Source of the DNA: Planctomycetota bacterium
GTDB taxonomy: Bacteria; Planctomycetota; Planctomycetia; Gemmatales; Gemmataceae
DNA: 64,000 bases
Direction: 5' to 3'
Assembly: GCA_021413735.1 (NCBI GenBank)
Contig: JAIOPV010000148.1
Coordinates: 1-64,000, forward strand
The position numbers and the translations under genes were made by a program. Under the pieces are notes generated by a model. The model did no database searches. It was not told the origin of the DNA and was given only the letters and a program-made list of their open reading frames with translations. Each line of letters opens with the position of its first letter. Position 1 is the stretch's first letter. Shown here piece after piece: positions 53,431 to 61,743 of this stretch.

Positions 53431-53636
53431 GTCTCGCTCCTCCGTTTGCGGCTCGCAAGCGTAATCGCCTCTTGCAATCAGAACCACCCCAAGCGGTTTT
53501 GGATTCCTCCAAATCGGCAAAATTGTTGCTGTAAGTTCATCAGGTTTGTCGGTGATTGCCGCAAGGGAATTGCCGTGACTGAGATGCGTGCAAACCGTGA
53601 ATAGCGGGCGATGCTCTGATGAACTTTCTTCCGGAC

Positions 53637-53723
53637 GAATGGAATGGTTCCGGGTCTGAAATGCTGGTTCCGGGCGTGTTTTGGATGATTCCGGGTGTGG
53701 GGTATGCGTGTCGGCCGGAACCG
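53637..53723. repeat. dispersed repeat, copy B
   Basis: This copy shares GGTTCCGGG..TGAAAT, then TTTTGGATGATTCCGG, then GTGGGGTATGCGTGTCGGCCGGAA with copy A at 9311-9396, with only scattered differences. It lies before the MBOAT gene. Confidence 0.75.
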
Positions 53724-53824
53724 TTTGCGCACTTCGTTATACCGCTCAACGGCTGGGGTTGATCCCATTTACCCCCTCTGGCATAGTCAGCCCGATTCCT
53801 GGTCAACCACGGACGGTTCCGGCC

Positions 53825-55369
53825 ATGCCATTGACATTGCTCGCAGATGCCCAATCGCCGATCACCGCAGAGGCCACAGCCCTGCAATCGGCTCCGCAAT
53901 ACTTCCAGTGGCTGCATAGCTGGTTGCCTGCGCCATTCTTCCACACACAAGCATTCCTGCTGTTCTTTGCTGCGGTGTTCTGTCTGTACTGGATGATCCC
54001 GCGACGCTGGCAGATGACTCGCATTTGCGTTCTCGTGGTCGCGAGCTTCCACTTCTACGCAGCGTGGAGTTACGAACTCGCGTTCCTTGTGCTGGGCACC
54101 ACGTTCGCCGACTACCTCTTCGGTCGAACGATGAACCTGATCGAAGGCAAACGCTGGCGGTTCGCGGTGATGCTCACCAGCATCACCATGAACCTCGGCA
54201 TTCTGTGCTACTTCAAGTATCGCGGTTTCTTCCTGAACGAACTGTTCGACGGCCTCACACGCCTCGGGTACCACCCCGGCTATCAAAAGCTCGATCCGCT
54301 GTCGCTGTTCATCCCGTTTGGCATCAGCTTCTACACGTTCGAGGCGATCAGTTACGCGGTCGATGTGTACAAGCGAAAGATTCCCGCCGAGAAGAGTCTG
54401 CCGCGGTTCCTGCTGTTCATTCTGTTCTTCCCGCACCTGGTCGCGGGACCGATTGTTCGCGCTGGCGACTTCCTCCGACAGACGCATCGCCCGAAGCGAT
54501 GGAACTGGCTGCGTGCCCAGGTTGGCGTGCAGTTGTTCCTGATGGGTGCGTTCAAGAAGATGGCGATTGCCGACCGCATGGCACAGTTCTGCGACCCGGT
54601 GATCTCGAACCCGGAAGCTTACGGCACTGGCACCTGCTGGCTCGCGGTGTTGGCCTACGCGATTCGCATCTACTGCGACTTCTCGGGTTACTCCGACATG
54701 GCTCTCGGTCTGGCTCATCTGCTCGGCTACAAGCTGACGAACAACTTCGCGATGCCGTACTCGTCGATGAACGTGACCGAATTCTGGCGACGCTGGCACA
54801 TCTCGCTCTCGTCGTGGCTCCGCGATTACGTGTTCATCCCGCTGGGTGGAAGTCGGGGCAGTCGGTTGTTCACGTATCGCAACCTGATGCTAACGATGAT
54901 CCTCGGCGGGTTGTGGCACGGTGCCGCGTGGGGGTACATTCTGTGGGGCGTCGCTCACGGCCTGATGCTCGTGATCCACAAGCAATTCAAGGACTTCTGC
55001 GAAGTTCGTCCGCGGCTCGATGCAGTGTTCAGCTCGAAGGTTGGCACGCTCTGGCGGGTGTCGTTCACGTTCTTCTGCGTGAGCCTGTGCTGGGTGCTAT
55101 TCCAGCCTGATCTGTCGAAGGCACTGCAGATGTACGGGCAACTGTTCTCGGTCCACAAGGGGCTGGCGCTACCGCTGGCGAACAAGAGTCTGTGGGTGCT
55201 GGCCATCTTCGTGCTGTTCTGTCATGTGTTGGTGCGGTCGGGTGCGTGGGCGAAGATTTACGCTCGTCTGCCGGCTCCGGTACTGGGAACGGGCTACGCG
55301 GTGTGCCTGTGTACCGCGATGCTGCTCGCTCCGGACGCTGGCACCACCTTCATCTACTTCACGTTCTAA
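53825..55369 (+). CDS. MBOAT-family O-acyltransferase (AlgI-like)
   Basis: This 514-residue membrane protein has about ten transmembrane segments. It has the conserved MBOAT blocks FIPFGISFYTFEAISYAVDVY, FFPHLVAGPIVRAGDFL, YCDFSGYSDMALGLAHLLGY, NVTEFWRRWHISLSSWLRDYVFIPLGG, and the catalytic-His block MILGGLWHGAAWGYILWG. AlgI-like proteins pass acyl groups across the membrane for polysaccharide O-acetylation. The next four genes encode SGNH-like proteins, the usual partners. The ATG at 53825 is preferred over an ATG 48 codons earlier that lies inside copy B of the dispersed repeat. Confidence 0.93.
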   Translation: MPLTLLADAQSPITAEATALQSAPQYFQWLHSWLPAPFFHTQAFLLFFAAVFCLYWMIPRRWQMTRICVLVVASFHFYAAWSYELAFLVLGTTFADYLFGRTMNLIEGKRWRFAVMLTSITMNLGILCYFKYRGFFLNELFDGLTRLGYHPGYQKLDPLSLFIPFGISFYTFEAISYAVDVYKRKIPAEKSLPRFLLFILFFPHLVAGPIVRAGDFLRQTHRPKRWNWLRAQVGVQLFLMGAFKKMAIADRMAQFCDPVISNPEAYGTGTCWLAVLAYAIRIYCDFSGYSDMALGLAHLLGYKLTNNFAMPYSSMNVTEFWRRWHISLSSWLRDYVFIPLGGSRGSRLFTYRNLMLTMILGGLWHGAAWGYILWGVAHGLMLVIHKQFKDFCEVRPRLDAVFSSKVGTLWRVSFTFFCVSLCWVLFQPDLSKALQMYGQLFSVHKGLALPLANKSLWVLAIFVLFCHVLVRSGAWAKIYARLPAPVLGTGYAVCLCTAMLLAPDAGTTFIYFTF

Positions 55370-55385
55370 CGCGGGCTGACCGACT

Positions 55386-56495
55386 GTGAACGTGAGTCTT
55401 GCAACACTCCGAACTCTGGGCAGGGTGGCGATCTTCCGATCGCCACCCGCGTTGAACCACCTCTCCACAAGAAGCCATGCGAAGACAGCCGTTCTCGCTG
55501 GCATCACGATCGCAATCCTCGCACACCTTGGGCTGAGCGCTGCCGCCGAAGTCAGCTTCATGATTCGCGATCCTCTCTACGGAGATTTAGAGGCGAAACT
55601 GACGGCAGTTGAATGCGATCGACCCAAAGGAACGCCGGTCGTCGTGCTGCTCGGGACTTCGCGAGCGGGCACAGGCTTCGACGCTCAACGGATCAGCGGG
55701 CCGGTGGCGGCGTTCAACTTTGGGGTGCCCGGCGGCGGACCGATCATCCATCAGATTTACCTGCGGCGTCTGCTTGCTGCGGGACACCGACCAAACCTGT
55801 TGCTTCTGGAACTGCTGCCGACATCGGTTGGCGATCTTAAAACCGGACCGCCCGAAGCTCCGCTGCTGAACGGGGCACGGTTCGTTCACTCCGAGATTGC
55901 ACTGCTCGCGGAATATGGCCTGCCGGAGAATCGCCTGCGCGAGCAGTGGCGTGAAACGGTCAACACGCCGTGGCTCGGTCTGCGGTATCAACTCCTCGGG
56001 CGAGTTGCACCAACTGCTCTGCCATGGCATCGACGACACGACGAAGGTCGCACGTCCGACGCCCACGGTTGGCATCGGCTCATGGAAGAAGCGTTCAACC
56101 CCGAGATGCTCATCGACGGTGCCGCCCGCACTCGCCGCGAGTACGCCGACAACCTCGCGAACCTGCGTCCTGGCGGCTCAGCGGGGCTGGCGCTCCGCGA
56201 TACTTTGGTGCTTGCCCGCGATCACGGCATCCCTGTGCGATTACTGTTGATGCCCGAAGCAAGTTGGTTCCGCGAAATGTCGCCACCGGAAGTCGCCGCA
56301 CGATTTAATGGGTGGGTTCGCGATCTCGTTCAGGAAGTTGGTTGCCCGCTGACTGATGCTCGCCAGTGGATTCCGGATTCCGGCTTCGCCGACGGACACC
56401 ACTTGCTTCCCGGCGGTGCCGCTGCGTTCACGGATCGCCTCACGAATGAAGTCATCGCTCCACACCTTGCGACCACAACCGGAGTGAAGCCGTGA
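55386..56495 (+). CDS. SGNH/AlgJ-like secreted protein 1 of 4
   Basis: This 369-residue protein has an N-terminal anchor (AVLAGITIAILAHLGLSAAAE). It has VVVLLGTSRAGTGFD (block I, in the GxSR position), FNFGVPGGGPIIHQIYLRRLLAAGHRP, and a C-terminal DGHHLLPGGAAAF (Asp-x-x-His, block V). This is the layout of AlgX/AlgJ/DltD-like O-acetylation proteins. A GTG start is 16 nt after the MBOAT stop. It overlaps the next gene by GTGA. Confidence 0.75.
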   Translation: MNVSLATLRTLGRVAIFRSPPALNHLSTRSHAKTAVLAGITIAILAHLGLSAAAEVSFMIRDPLYGDLEAKLTAVECDRPKGTPVVVLLGTSRAGTGFDAQRISGPVAAFNFGVPGGGPIIHQIYLRRLLAAGHRPNLLLLELLPTSVGDLKTGPPEAPLLNGARFVHSEIALLAEYGLPENRLREQWRETVNTPWLGLRYQLLGRVAPTALPWHRRHDEGRTSDAHGWHRLMEEAFNPEMLIDGAARTRREYADNLANLRPGGSAGLALRDTLVLARDHGIPVRLLLMPEASWFREMSPPEVAARFNGWVRDLVQEVGCPLTDARQWIPDSGFADGHHLLPGGAAAFTDRLTNEVIAPHLATTTGVKP

Positions 56496-57652
56496 CGCTC
56501 GTCGGCACAATCCGAATCAACCTCGCACGCCTCTTCCGCCCTTCTGCCGCAGGCGGGAAGAGTACACGTTCGATCACCGTCCGCAGTCAGCGTTTGCCGA
56601 GCCGTCGCAAGGGGCGAGCGACTGTGTTCTCGTTTGTTGCTGCGCTGCTGGCGATCCATGCCCTGATGTTCGTGGTGTCGGCCGATGCGAGAGTTCGCGA
56701 TCCCGAGTACGGTCGGCGAGCGGCTTCGCTGCGTGAACGCATCGCGGAGAATCCTGGGCGTCCCGTGACTGTCGTTCTCGGAAGTTCGCGGGTTGCGATG
56801 GGCATTCGACCGACCGCTTGGGAAGATGTGCGGCCTGCGGATGCGACCCATCCCGACCCGCTGATCTTCAACATGGGTCTCATCGGCAGCGGTCCCGTGA
56901 TGGAACTGATGACGCTCCGCCGGCTGTATGCGGACGGGTTTCGGCCAGACGTCGTGCTGCTCGAATTCTGGCCGCCATTCCTCCATCAAGAGGGCGTGTG
57001 GACTGAGACGAACCGCATCGCCACGGATCGGCTCATCGAGCGCGACCGGCAGATTGTTCGCGAATACTTTCCCGATCCCGAGCGAGTCGAACGGGATATG
57101 GATTGGCGACGACGCAACCCGATCTTCGCGAATCGTGAGCGGTTGCTCGTGCAAATTCTCTCGCGGTGGCTGCTCCCCGAGAAACGCACCGACTGGCTGT
57201 GGGACGATCTCGATACGTGGGGTTGGAAACCCGGCAACGACATGGAACACGGTTTGAGTTCGATGCGATCCGACGCACACGCACGCTGTGCGGAAATCTA
57301 CAAGCCGCTGTTTGCGACGCACAAGATCTCGCCCATCGCGGAGCAAGCGTGTCGCGAGTCGGTCGCACTCGCACGACAGCACGGCGCGACCGTCGGCTTT
57401 GTGTTCCTTCCTGAGTCGAGCGAGTTCCGTCAGCTCTATTCCCCGGAGTTGAACCAAGTCGTGCGTGCTTACCTCGACCGCTTGTGCAGCGAACTCGACA
57501 TACCCGTGATCGACAGCCGCGAATGGGTCGACGACGGGTTCATCGTCGACGGCTTCCACCTGTCGCGAGTAGGCGCTGCCGAGTACACGCGAAAGCTCGG
57601 GCCTTCTGTTGCCGCGACATTTCCGAAGGCTCGCGAACGGGGGAAGCCGTGA
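56492..57652 (+). CDS. SGNH/AlgJ-like secreted protein 2 of 4
   Basis: This 386-residue protein has a membrane anchor (VFSFVAALLAIHALMFVVSA). DPEYGRRAASLRERI, VTVVLGSSRVAMGIRP, FNMGLIGSGPVMELMTLRRL, FRPDVVLLEFWPPF and a C-terminal DGFHLSRVGAAEYTRKL follow, the same plan as its neighbours. The GTG start and GTGA overlaps at both ends tie it to the other copies. The central region differs greatly between copies, which suggests different substrates or roles. Confidence 0.75.
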   Translation: MTLVGTIRINLARLFRPSAAGGKSTRSITVRSQRLPSRRKGRATVFSFVAALLAIHALMFVVSADARVRDPEYGRRAASLRERIAENPGRPVTVVLGSSRVAMGIRPTAWEDVRPADATHPDPLIFNMGLIGSGPVMELMTLRRLYADGFRPDVVLLEFWPPFLHQEGVWTETNRIATDRLIERDRQIVREYFPDPERVERDMDWRRRNPIFANRERLLVQILSRWLLPEKRTDWLWDDLDTWGWKPGNDMEHGLSSMRSDAHARCAEIYKPLFATHKISPIAEQACRESVALARQHGATVGFVFLPESSEFRQLYSPELNQVVRAYLDRLCSELDIPVIDSREWVDDGFIVDGFHLSRVGAAEYTRKLGPSVAATFPKARERGKP

Positions 57653-58710
57653 CCGTCGCGACACTGGAACCAGTTGAACTGGCGAGCAGGCGAATACCAA
57701 CTCGCCGACCAAAACACGTCCCGAATCGACGACAATCCGCACGATCGGCGCTTATCTCCGGGCTACTCGCGTTTCTCGTCGCAACTGTCGCATTGAGTCT
57801 CGCCCTCGAAACGGTTCGCCCCGAATGGCGAGAACCCGAGTTCGGTCACCGCTTGGCGTTGCTTCAGCAAAAGCAGCCGCGCGTATTCGTGATCGGCACA
57901 TCTCGAACGCAGAACGCGATCGCTCCGCATGTCATGTCGGGATCGGTGCGAGTGTTCAACTTCGGGCAATCGGCTGCGACGCCGCTCAAAGAATTACTGA
58001 CCCTCCAACGGCTCCTCGATGCAGGTGTGCGGCCAACGGCGGTGGTGGTCGAGTTGTTTCCGCCAGCCCTCGCCGTGAACGGAACCGATGAGACAGAACT
58101 GCGTGATCGTGCGGCGCGATTGTCGGCCACTGACCTGCAACACCTCAGCGCCGACGGGGCGTTTTGGCAGCGGTGGCTTGCGGCACGCGCCGCACCGTGG
58201 CACGCGCAACGACAGGTGATGATGAGCCATTGGGCTGCGCGATGGCAGCCGTGGGAAGAACGCATCGACTTCCAGTGGACGACACTGGACGCGGGCGGAT
58301 TTCAACCAGTCGCAGAAGTCACTTCGGAACGACGAGCCGCGCTCACGGCACTCGCTCATCGAGAGTGGAAAGATGCGTTCACCGGCTTCCACGCGGGTAA
58401 GTCGTCGGTGCGTGCCGTGCGTGAGTTCGTCGCGCTTTGCCGAGCGAATGCGATTCCCGTGGCGTTCGTGATTCCGCCAATCTCGCCCGCGTTCCGGGCC
58501 AAATTTGCTCTAGGCGTTTTGACATCGGCCGAAAGTTTCCTGCTCAGGATGTCGAATGAACTAGAGGTTCGCGTATTTCCGGCGCTGACCGACATGACAG
58601 AAGACGAGTTCATCGACGGACACCACATGCTGAAGCACGGAGCGGAGCGATATAGCCGATGGCTCGCCCACACGCACATAAATCCCTGGGTCGAGGTTGG
58701 TTGGCCGTGA
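57649..58710 (+). CDS. SGNH/AlgJ-like secreted protein 3 of 4
   Basis: This 353-residue protein has an anchor (SALISGLLAFLVATVALSLALE). RPEWREPEFGHRLALLQ, VFVIGTSRTQNAIAP, FNFGQSAATPLKELLTLQRLLDAGVRPTAVVVELFPP, and a terminal DGHHMLKHGAERYSRWLAHTHINPW follow. The last block is almost the same as in copy 4 (DGYHMLKPGAERYSRWLADTHIKPW). These two are therefore the closest pair. Overlaps are GTGA on both sides. Confidence 0.75.
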   Translation: MTVATLEPVELASRRIPTRRPKHVPNRRQSARSALISGLLAFLVATVALSLALETVRPEWREPEFGHRLALLQQKQPRVFVIGTSRTQNAIAPHVMSGSVRVFNFGQSAATPLKELLTLQRLLDAGVRPTAVVVELFPPALAVNGTDETELRDRAARLSATDLQHLSADGAFWQRWLAARAAPWHAQRQVMMSHWAARWQPWEERIDFQWTTLDAGGFQPVAEVTSERRAALTALAHREWKDAFTGFHAGKSSVRAVREFVALCRANAIPVAFVIPPISPAFRAKFALGVLTSAESFLLRMSNELEVRVFPALTDMTEDEFIDGHHMLKHGAERYSRWLAHTHINPWVEVGWP

Positions 58711-59837
58711 TCTCGGATCGGCTGACGCTGCTGAAGTTTGCCTTCGCCAGAACACCTCGCTCTCGCATTTCTCGCAGCTCCAACTCCAATCGCAGTCGAT
58801 CAGCGAAACGCTCGCTCGCTTGGGGTTTCATTGCGTTCGTCAGTTTCTCTCTCGGGTTTGCCTGGGTGCTCGATGACGTTCGCCCCGAATGGCGTGATCC
58901 TGAGTATGGACATCGGCTGAACCAGATTCGTGACTGGAAAGCGAAATCGCCGCAGCGTCCACTGCTGCTCATTGTTGGATCATCGCGCATACAGATGGGC
59001 ATCTACCCCAAAGCGATGGACTTCGCGGACGAGCCAGGTTCACCTGTGCCTTACAATCTGGGGTATCGCGGCGCACCGCCATCAGGCTCCGCACTTCATG
59101 TGCTGCGCATGATCGACGCCGGGCACATCCCCGGTGCGGTTCTGTTTGAATTCTGCCCGGTTGCGCTCATGGCCGGTGGACAGCCGAAGATATTGCCGGA
59201 CCTCTGGCCAGGGCGGCTGTCTTACAGCGATATGTCACGGATACGCAAACTCGGCACGAGCGCAGATGGGGTTCCCGGTCCTGTCGGAAGTCGAACGGAA
59301 TGGGCAAGAACACTGGTCCCCTGGACGACTTGCCGCTTCACGCTGTTGAGTCACTGGCAACCAGATTGGATACCCCCGAACCGGCTCACGAACCTGAAGA
59401 GCGAACGGCTCGACGAGTTCGGGTTCCACTCTTGTCCGTGGGGCACGCCAACCCCCGAACAGCGGCGCACGTCGCTTCAGATCACACGAGACATCTACGC
59501 CGGCTTGCACAGCGCGACTCAGATCGACCCAGTGACCGACGCGGTGTTGAAGGTTCTGGTCGCTCGGTGTCAGGAGTTGGGGATCAAGTTCGCGTTCATC
59601 CGGATTCCCGAGTCGCCAGCGTTTCGGAGTTGGGCCACGCCAGCGAACGTTGCAGCCGGAAACGCCTACGCCGAGCAAATCACCAAGAAGCTGGGGGTCC
59701 CACTCTTCCCGGCGCTCGATAGCCTTGAAGAGACGGACTTCATTGATGGGTACCACATGCTGAAGCCAGGAGCAGAACGCTACAGTCGCTGGCTCGCCGA
59801 CACTCACATCAAGCCCTGGCTCGCGGGTTCACGTTAA
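58707..59837 (+). CDS. SGNH/AlgJ-like secreted protein 4 of 4
   Basis: This 376-residue protein has an anchor (SLAWGFIAFVSFSLGFAWVLDD). RPEWRDPEYGHRLNQIRDW, LLIVGSSRIQMGIYPK, YNLGYRGAPPSGSALHVLRMI and DGYHMLKPGAERYSRWLADTHIKPW follow. The GTG start overlaps gene 3 by GTGA. It ends just before a large inverted repeat, which probably marks the end of the acyltransferase operon. Confidence 0.75.
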   Translation: MISDRLTLLKFAFARTPRSRISRSSNSNRSRSAKRSLAWGFIAFVSFSLGFAWVLDDVRPEWRDPEYGHRLNQIRDWKAKSPQRPLLLIVGSSRIQMGIYPKAMDFADEPGSPVPYNLGYRGAPPSGSALHVLRMIDAGHIPGAVLFEFCPVALMAGGQPKILPDLWPGRLSYSDMSRIRKLGTSADGVPGPVGSRTEWARTLVPWTTCRFTLLSHWQPDWIPPNRLTNLKSERLDEFGFHSCPWGTPTPEQRRTSLQITRDIYAGLHSATQIDPVTDAVLKVLVARCQELGIKFAFIRIPESPAFRSWATPANVAAGNAYAEQITKKLGVPLFPALDSLEETDFIDGYHMLKPGAERYSRWLADTHIKPWLAGSR

Positions 59838-59898
59838 GGTATACGCCGCTTGCGGCGTAGCGCTCCGGGTTCGCGCTACGCCGCAAGCGGCGAATACC
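59838..59898. terminator. 26-bp inverted repeat at the end of the acyltransferase operon
   Basis: Arms 59838-59863 and 59873-59898 pair with one mismatch around a 9-nt loop. The stem is CGCCGCTTGCGGCG-rich. It starts about 1 nt after the last SGNH gene. It fits a terminator or a dispersed intergenic repeat. Confidence 0.65.
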
Positions 59899-60034
59899 GG
59901 AGACTCCATTCGCGTCTGTTCCAAATCACCAAGTCAGCAAAATGGTTGAACCGCCCCAATATGTGGTGGTACACTGACTTTTCCTACCGGCTCGCAATCT
60001 CGGATCCGTCGCCTCTCCACCTGGGTTCGCATCC

Positions 60035-61492
60035 ATGCTGATTCGCGTTTCGTTGTTCGCTCTGCTCACCGTCGGGTTCGCGGGTTCTGCCGCAGCCGAC
60101 GAGCCTGCAAAGGTGAGCTATTACAAGGATGTACGCCCCATCTTCCAGCAACACTGCAACGGCTGTCATCAGCCCGCGAAGCCGATGGGCGGCTTCGTGA
60201 TGACTTCGCACGCTGACTTGTTCAAAGCTGGCGAACGCGGCAAGGCTGGCGTTGTCGCCGGGAAGCCAGCCGCAAGTTATCTCATCGCGCAAGTGGCAGT
60301 TCACGAGAACGGCAAAGCCGAGATGCCGCGTGGCCGTGACCCGCTGAACGTGATTCAGATCAAGACGCTCACGGACTGGATCACGCAGGGTGCGATCGAC
60401 GATACGCCTGCCAGCGCAAAGGCCGTGGCGGTCGATGCCGCGAACCCACCGCAGTATTCGGCGCCGCCGGTTATCACGTCGCTGACGTACTCGCCGGATG
60501 GCAAGACGCTCGCAGTGGCGGGCTACCACGAAGTGCTGCTCTACGATGCGGAGAAGTATGCCCTTCGCGCTCGGCTTATCGGTATTTCCGAGCGAGTCCA
60601 GTCCGTTGCTTACTCGGTCGATGGCAAGAAACTCGCGGCGGTCGGTGGCGCTCCGGGTCGTTTCGGCGAAGCGCAAATCTGGAACCCGGAGACGGAGAAA
60701 CTGCTCGTCTCGGCACCGGTGAGCTTCGACACGCTGTATGGCGTGAGTTGGTCGCCCGACGGTAAGGCGATCGGCTTCGGCTGCGCCGACAACACCGTTC
60801 GCGCGATCGACTCGGTCAGCGGCAAGCAGATCCTTCAGATGGGCACGCACTCTGATTGGGTGCTGGGCACCGCGTTCGCCCAGGATGGTTTGCATCTCGT
60901 TTCGGTTGGTCGCGACATGAGCATGAAACTGACGGAGGTGGCGACGCAGCGGTTCGTGGATAACGTCACGAGCATCACGCCCGGAGCGTTGAAGGGCGGA
61001 CTGATGGCGGTGGATCGCCGCCCGATGAAAGAAAAGAAAATGCAGCAGGTGCCAGCCGACACGCCCGGCGCGAAGCCGAACGTCTACGACGAACTCATCA
61101 TTGCCGGGTCGGACGGCAAGCCGCACCTCTACAAGATGCACCGCGAGAAGAAGCGAGAGATTGGCGACGACTCGAACAAGATTCGCGATTACGAACCGAT
61201 GCCTGGGCGTATCTCGGCTGCGGCATTCAACGCCGACGGCTCGAAGTTCGCCGCCGTGAGCAGCCTTGATGGCAAGGGCGAAGTTCGCGTGTACGTCACC
61301 GACACCGGCGCGAAGGTCGTGTGCGAAAAAGTGACCGGTCCCGTCTACGCGGTCGCGTGGCACCCAGACGGCAAGTTGATCGCGTCGGCAGGCTTCGATG
61401 GCACCGTGTGGCTTCACGATCCCGCAACCGGCAAGCTCGTGAACAGTTTCGTCGTGATGCCGAAGGCAACCGCAAAGAGCGGGGCACAGTGA
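60035..61492 (+). CDS. planctomycete cytochrome (PSD1-type) plus WD40 repeat protein
   Basis: This 485-residue protein has a signal peptide (LIRVSLFALLTVGFAGSAAA). SYYKDVRPIFQQHCNGCHQPAKPMGGFVMTSHADL (the CxxCH planctomycete cytochrome domain, about 30-130) follows, and then at least five WD40-like repeats (SLTYSPDGKTLAVAGY, GVSWSPDGKAIGFGCADNTVRA, AVAWHPDGKLIASAGFDGTVWLHD). It is a periplasmic redox/scaffold protein. It probably works with the DUF1549/DUF1553 protein that follows; these two are commonly paired in planctomycetes. Confidence 0.9.
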   Translation: MLIRVSLFALLTVGFAGSAAADEPAKVSYYKDVRPIFQQHCNGCHQPAKPMGGFVMTSHADLFKAGERGKAGVVAGKPAASYLIAQVAVHENGKAEMPRGRDPLNVIQIKTLTDWITQGAIDDTPASAKAVAVDAANPPQYSAPPVITSLTYSPDGKTLAVAGYHEVLLYDAEKYALRARLIGISERVQSVAYSVDGKKLAAVGGAPGRFGEAQIWNPETEKLLVSAPVSFDTLYGVSWSPDGKAIGFGCADNTVRAIDSVSGKQILQMGTHSDWVLGTAFAQDGLHLVSVGRDMSMKLTEVATQRFVDNVTSITPGALKGGLMAVDRRPMKEKKMQQVPADTPGAKPNVYDELIIAGSDGKPHLYKMHREKKREIGDDSNKIRDYEPMPGRISAAAFNADGSKFAAVSSLDGKGEVRVYVTDTGAKVVCEKVTGPVYAVAWHPDGKLIASAGFDGTVWLHDPATGKLVNSFVVMPKATAKSGAQ

Positions 61493-61735
61493 ATTGTCGC
61501 ACCCCTTCAGGGTGCATTCGGTGTGGGCACCAGAACCCAGGGCGTTGCCCTGGGCTAAGTTGTCCCACCCCCTTCGGGGTGAAAACTGAAGGCATCGTCG
61601 GTGCGATCGTTGTTGTGACCGAACTGCTCGCTTCTTCACCCCGAATGGGGTGGGACAACTTAGCCCAGGGCAACGCCCTGGGTTGCTCACCGGAATGAAT
61701 TTGCACCCTGAAGGGGTGCGACAATACCCGCGAGA
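61493..61735. repeat. long inverted repeat with nested GC-rich hairpins
   Basis: The left arm (about 61493-61581) and right arm (about 61634-61735) are complementary over most of their length (ATTGTCGCACCCCTTCAGGG, and CCCAGGGCGTTGCCCTGGGCTAA). The AGGGCGTTGCCCT unit forms its own hairpin in each arm. It lies between the WD40-cytochrome and DUF1549 genes and is typical of dispersed planctomycete intergenic repeats. Confidence 0.8.
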
Positions 61736-61743
61736 CTTTCTCC

